A DNA stretch of 36,217 nucleotides, taken from Planctomycetaceae bacterium (lineage in GTDB: Bacteria > Planctomycetota > Planctomycetia > Planctomycetales > Planctomycetaceae). The translations under genes and the position numbers were made by a program. Of this stretch, positions 33,868 through 36,217 are shown piece by piece. The stretch covers positions 1-36,217 of the forward strand of contig JANQSH010000017.1 in NCBI GenBank assembly GCA_028284145.1, given 5' to 3'. The first letter of the stretch is position 1. Each line of letters starts with the position of its first letter. The notes under the pieces were generated by a model, which was not told the DNA's origin, did not search any database, and worked only from the letters and a program-made list of their open reading frames with translations.

Positions 33868-36042
33868 ATGTCACGCGGTTTAAAAATCGTCGCTGCTTCC
33901 GGAATCATGGCGTTGGCGATCAGCGTGGGAATCGCCCAGGAGTCTCCGTTCGGAACCTTCCCCACCACAAAGTCGAGCGGTTCAGCGAGTGCACAATACT
34001 ACTCGCGTAGCAGGCAAACCGAACCAGTCAGGCCATACAGCGCTGAGACCGAAAATCATTCTTCCAACGTCAGGCGATTGATGAAAGACTATGGTGTCGA
34101 AGAGACTCCGTTCCAATCAACGCGCCGGCAATTTACGGAATCCGATAGTCACCCCTTTACCAGGTTTGAAACAAATTCGCCGTCTCGTCCATCGGTTCAG
34201 GATGCCGCATTTGAGCAGGCAACGCACAAGAAATTCAATCAGTCGAAGGGGAAGGAAAACAACAATCCCTTTGCTCCTCCGCAGTCCAGTCAGCGGGAAC
34301 CGAAAACACTTCCCGCCGGTCACTTTTCGGAAGGCAACATCAAACCGATTGAGAGGAATCCGATCAACTCCTCCCGGGACGATGAGCCGAATATCTTTCC
34401 GACATTGAAATCCGGGAAGCGACTGCGCCATATTCGCGAAGATCGCCGTCAAAGTGAATCCGCACCGGTTGCGCCTTCACCGCGTGACTACGAACAGAAA
34501 GGGAGCGGCGAACAGAAAGGAAGCGGCGTGACCAATGCCGCTTTCAGCGGAACCGAAATGCGGGGAGACATTATTCCCGTAAAAGGGACCAATGTCTGGG
34601 ACAAACCATTCGGCACTGCACCAACATTGCAAACGCCGAACGCATCTTTGATGGACTCCTCCCGATCTCAGTCGGCAGCCGGCCCGCAAACGCCAATGGT
34701 GACCGTTTCCTGGGTGAAGAAGAGTGACCTGATTATCGGCCAGGAGTGTCAGTGTAATCTGGTCGTGAACAATTCGGGTGACATCAACGCGGAAGACGTT
34801 ACAGTCGTGGCAACTTTCCCGAAGACTGTTCGACTGGTCTCCTCTGAACCTTTGCCGGCGGAAAACCGGGATCGCCTTGCCTGGAAATTCAAGACGCTCG
34901 CACCAGGGGAAACGAAAACGATCAGTATCAAGATGGTGCCGAGTTCAAGAGGCGATCTGGCAACCAATGCCTATGTTCGCTTCACTGGCGCCGCTACCGG
35001 ATTGTTCACTGTAGAGGAACCACTGCTCAAACTGGCCATGAAAGGCCCGGAAGAGGTGCAGGTAGGTGATCCCGCAACACAGATCATTACGGTATCCAAC
35101 CCCGGTACAGGAGTAACGCGCAATGTAAAAATCGAGGCCCGCATTCCTAAAGGGCTGGAACATCCGCGCGGCGAACGCCTGATTATGCATGTTGGATCAC
35201 TCAATCCGGGAGAATCCCGTCAGATTCGACTTGCATTGGCTGCAATCGGCGGGGGTCATCACGAAATCAGAGTTTCCGCTGAAGCGGGAACCAATCTGAC
35301 TCAGAGTACGATCGTCATGATCGACGTCGTTGCTCCGCATCTGTCGATTGCGATGGATGGGCCGCGACTGCGTTATGTCGGACGGACGGGCAAGTTCAAA
35401 CTCGTCGTCGCCAACGAAGGTGGCGCCGGTTCGGACAACGTGCGTGTCAAACAACAACTCCCGAAAGGCTTCAAATTCCTGAAAGCCGAGCAGGGTGGCA
35501 AATTCGATCGGGAATCGAACACGATTCAATGGTACCTCGGTCGGATGGAATCGGGCAGGCGGGTCGAACTGGCCTGTGTGCTGGAAGCGACGGAACTGGG
35601 GCAGCATGTTCATCGTGCTCATACTTTCTCCGAAAATGGCGCCCAGTCAACTGCTGAGATGGCGACAGAGGTCGATGGAACAGCTTCGCTTGTGCTGGAG
35701 ATCGTCGACAAGGATGATCCGGTCGAAGTGGCAACCGAAACCGCCTACGAAATTCGTGTGCGAAACGAAGGGACCAAGGCAGCACAGAATGTCGACATTT
35801 CATGCGAACTCCCCGTCGGTGTGAAACTGATCGGAGCCCGCGGACCGGCCAAATACCGAGTCGACAATGGCTTGATTGTCTTCCAGGCCGTCAATGAAAT
35901 CCCACCGGGCAAGACCGCTATTTATCAGGTCCACATTCGTGGCACACAGGAAGGAAATCACCGTTTCCGTGCCCGGTTGGCAAGCGACTCAATCGTTGAA
36001 CCACTCATTTTTGAAGAGCTGACAAAGTTCTATGGCGAGTAA
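33868..36042 (+). CDS. Secreted DUF11-repeat cell-surface protein
   Basis: A 724-residue exported protein. A signal peptide (about 1-23, VAASGIMALAISVGIAQ) is followed by about 230 residues of polar, probably disordered sequence, including the short duplication EQKGSGEQKGSG. Four DUF11/CARDB-like beta-sandwich domains follow: about 273-383 (LIIGQECQCNLVVNNSG), 387-485 (VQVGDPATQIITVSNPGTG), 490-600 (RYVGRTGKFKLVVANEGGAG) and 608-718 (VEVATETAYEIRVRNEGTK). DUF11 domains occur in large planctomycete surface and secretin-associated proteins and are thought structural or adhesive. No anchor or sorting signal is visible at the C-terminus, so it may be periplasmic or secreted. The start ATG 33868 has AAGGAG six bases upstream. 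Confidence 0.88.
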   Translation: MSRGLKIVAASGIMALAISVGIAQESPFGTFPTTKSSGSASAQYYSRSRQTEPVRPYSAETENHSSNVRRLMKDYGVEETPFQSTRRQFTESDSHPFTRFETNSPSRPSVQDAAFEQATHKKFNQSKGKENNNPFAPPQSSQREPKTLPAGHFSEGNIKPIERNPINSSRDDEPNIFPTLKSGKRLRHIREDRRQSESAPVAPSPRDYEQKGSGEQKGSGVTNAAFSGTEMRGDIIPVKGTNVWDKPFGTAPTLQTPNASLMDSSRSQSAAGPQTPMVTVSWVKKSDLIIGQECQCNLVVNNSGDINAEDVTVVATFPKTVRLVSSEPLPAENRDRLAWKFKTLAPGETKTISIKMVPSSRGDLATNAYVRFTGAATGLFTVEEPLLKLAMKGPEEVQVGDPATQIITVSNPGTGVTRNVKIEARIPKGLEHPRGERLIMHVGSLNPGESRQIRLALAAIGGGHHEIRVSAEAGTNLTQSTIVMIDVVAPHLSIAMDGPRLRYVGRTGKFKLVVANEGGAGSDNVRVKQQLPKGFKFLKAEQGGKFDRESNTIQWYLGRMESGRRVELACVLEATELGQHVHRAHTFSENGAQSTAEMATEVDGTASLVLEIVDKDDPVEVATETAYEIRVRNEGTKAAQNVDISCELPVGVKLIGARGPAKYRVDNGLIVFQAVNEIPPGKTAIYQVHIRGTQEGNHRFRARLASDSIVEPLIFEELTKFYGE

Positions 36043-36078
36043 GACGAATTACGCTTTCTCACGTCCGCGAAGAACGAC

Positions 36079-36180
36079 TAGAGCTTTGTCAAGGCTTTGT
36101 TGGGGGGGAGCGGGTTGACATAACCCGCTCCGTTGTCGCTCCTTGCAACTTCATCAACCCTTCTTTTCAGTCTTGACGGT
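36079..36180 (-). repeat. Repeat family B, copy 2, with a perfect 10-bp stem
   Basis: Its reverse complement matches the element nested in repeat A at 19767-19859. The centre GGAGCGGGTT-gacat-AACCCGCTCC (36107-36131) is a perfect 10-bp stem, so this copy looks intact. One end begins TAGAGC, like repeat A. It follows the DUF11 stop by about 40 bp and could also serve as a terminator-like structure. Confidence 0.8.
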
Positions 36181-36192
36181 TCACTGGTCCGA

Positions 36193-36217
36193 CGGACTTT
36201 TATCTGTGGCGGCTTAC
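36193..36217 (+). repeat. Repeat family C, copy 2 (cut by window end)
   Basis: The last 25 bases of the window are identical to 29720-29744. It adjoins repeat B copy 2, so the two may belong to one larger composite element. Confidence 0.7.

Overview
The window is chromosomal DNA from a planctomycete (phylum Planctomycetota, probably a Planctomycetaceae-like lineage; the genus cannot be fixed from sequence alone). The main evidence is a cysteine-rich YTV-domain surface protein, a kinase with a planctomycete-type N-terminus and a membrane tail, an orphan anti-sigma-like membrane protein, a methylene-tetrahydromethanopterin dehydrogenase, PQQ/NHL propeller proteins and DUF11 repeat proteins. No rRNA, tRNA, CRISPR array or complete prophage was seen.

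Layout. 1-1.4 kb: 3' end of a secreted polymorphic toxin (pretoxin Hint domain, then a restriction-endonuclease-fold-like toxin) overlapping by 4 bp a small acidic candidate immunity gene. 1.7-4.0 kb (minus): orphan anti-sigma-like membrane protein. 4.6-6.2 kb: YTV protein built from 84-bp repeats and closed by a strong terminator. 6.4-8.1 kb: Ser/Thr kinase. 8.2-10.6 kb (minus): PilZ protein, then the hslV-hslU protease operon. 10.9-11.1 kb: frameshifted remnant of an ISAs1-type transposase. 11.2-15.3 kb: DUF58 protein, TgpA-like transglutaminase and a zinc-ribbon membrane protein in one operon. 16.1-19.7 kb: purC, a GH10-like barrel lacking its catalytic acids, and a C1-transfer dehydrogenase. 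20-28.1 kb (minus): dnaE, a Rieske ferredoxin, a secreted NHL protein, a PhnD-like binding protein and a PQQ propeller, apparently co-oriented and closely spaced. 28.5-36 kb: an HSL-family esterase, a UbiD-family decarboxylase, mazG and a DUF11 cell-surface protein.

Most notable observation: the PhnD-like reading frame ends at an A9 run containing an A_AAA_AAG slippery heptamer. The PQQ propeller frame is already open there in the -1 frame and has no good start codon of its own. A -1 shift would give one protein of about 688 residues, a binding domain joined to a propeller. This is either programmed frameshifting or transcriptional slippage, or a single-base indel in the homopolymer.

The intergenic spaces are populated by short dispersed repeats. 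Family A is about 100 bp, has TAGAGC-type inverted ends and occurs four times; one copy is split by a family B element, and another supplies the stop codon of a gene. Families B, C and D are each present twice. These look like non-autonomous mobile or REP-like elements.
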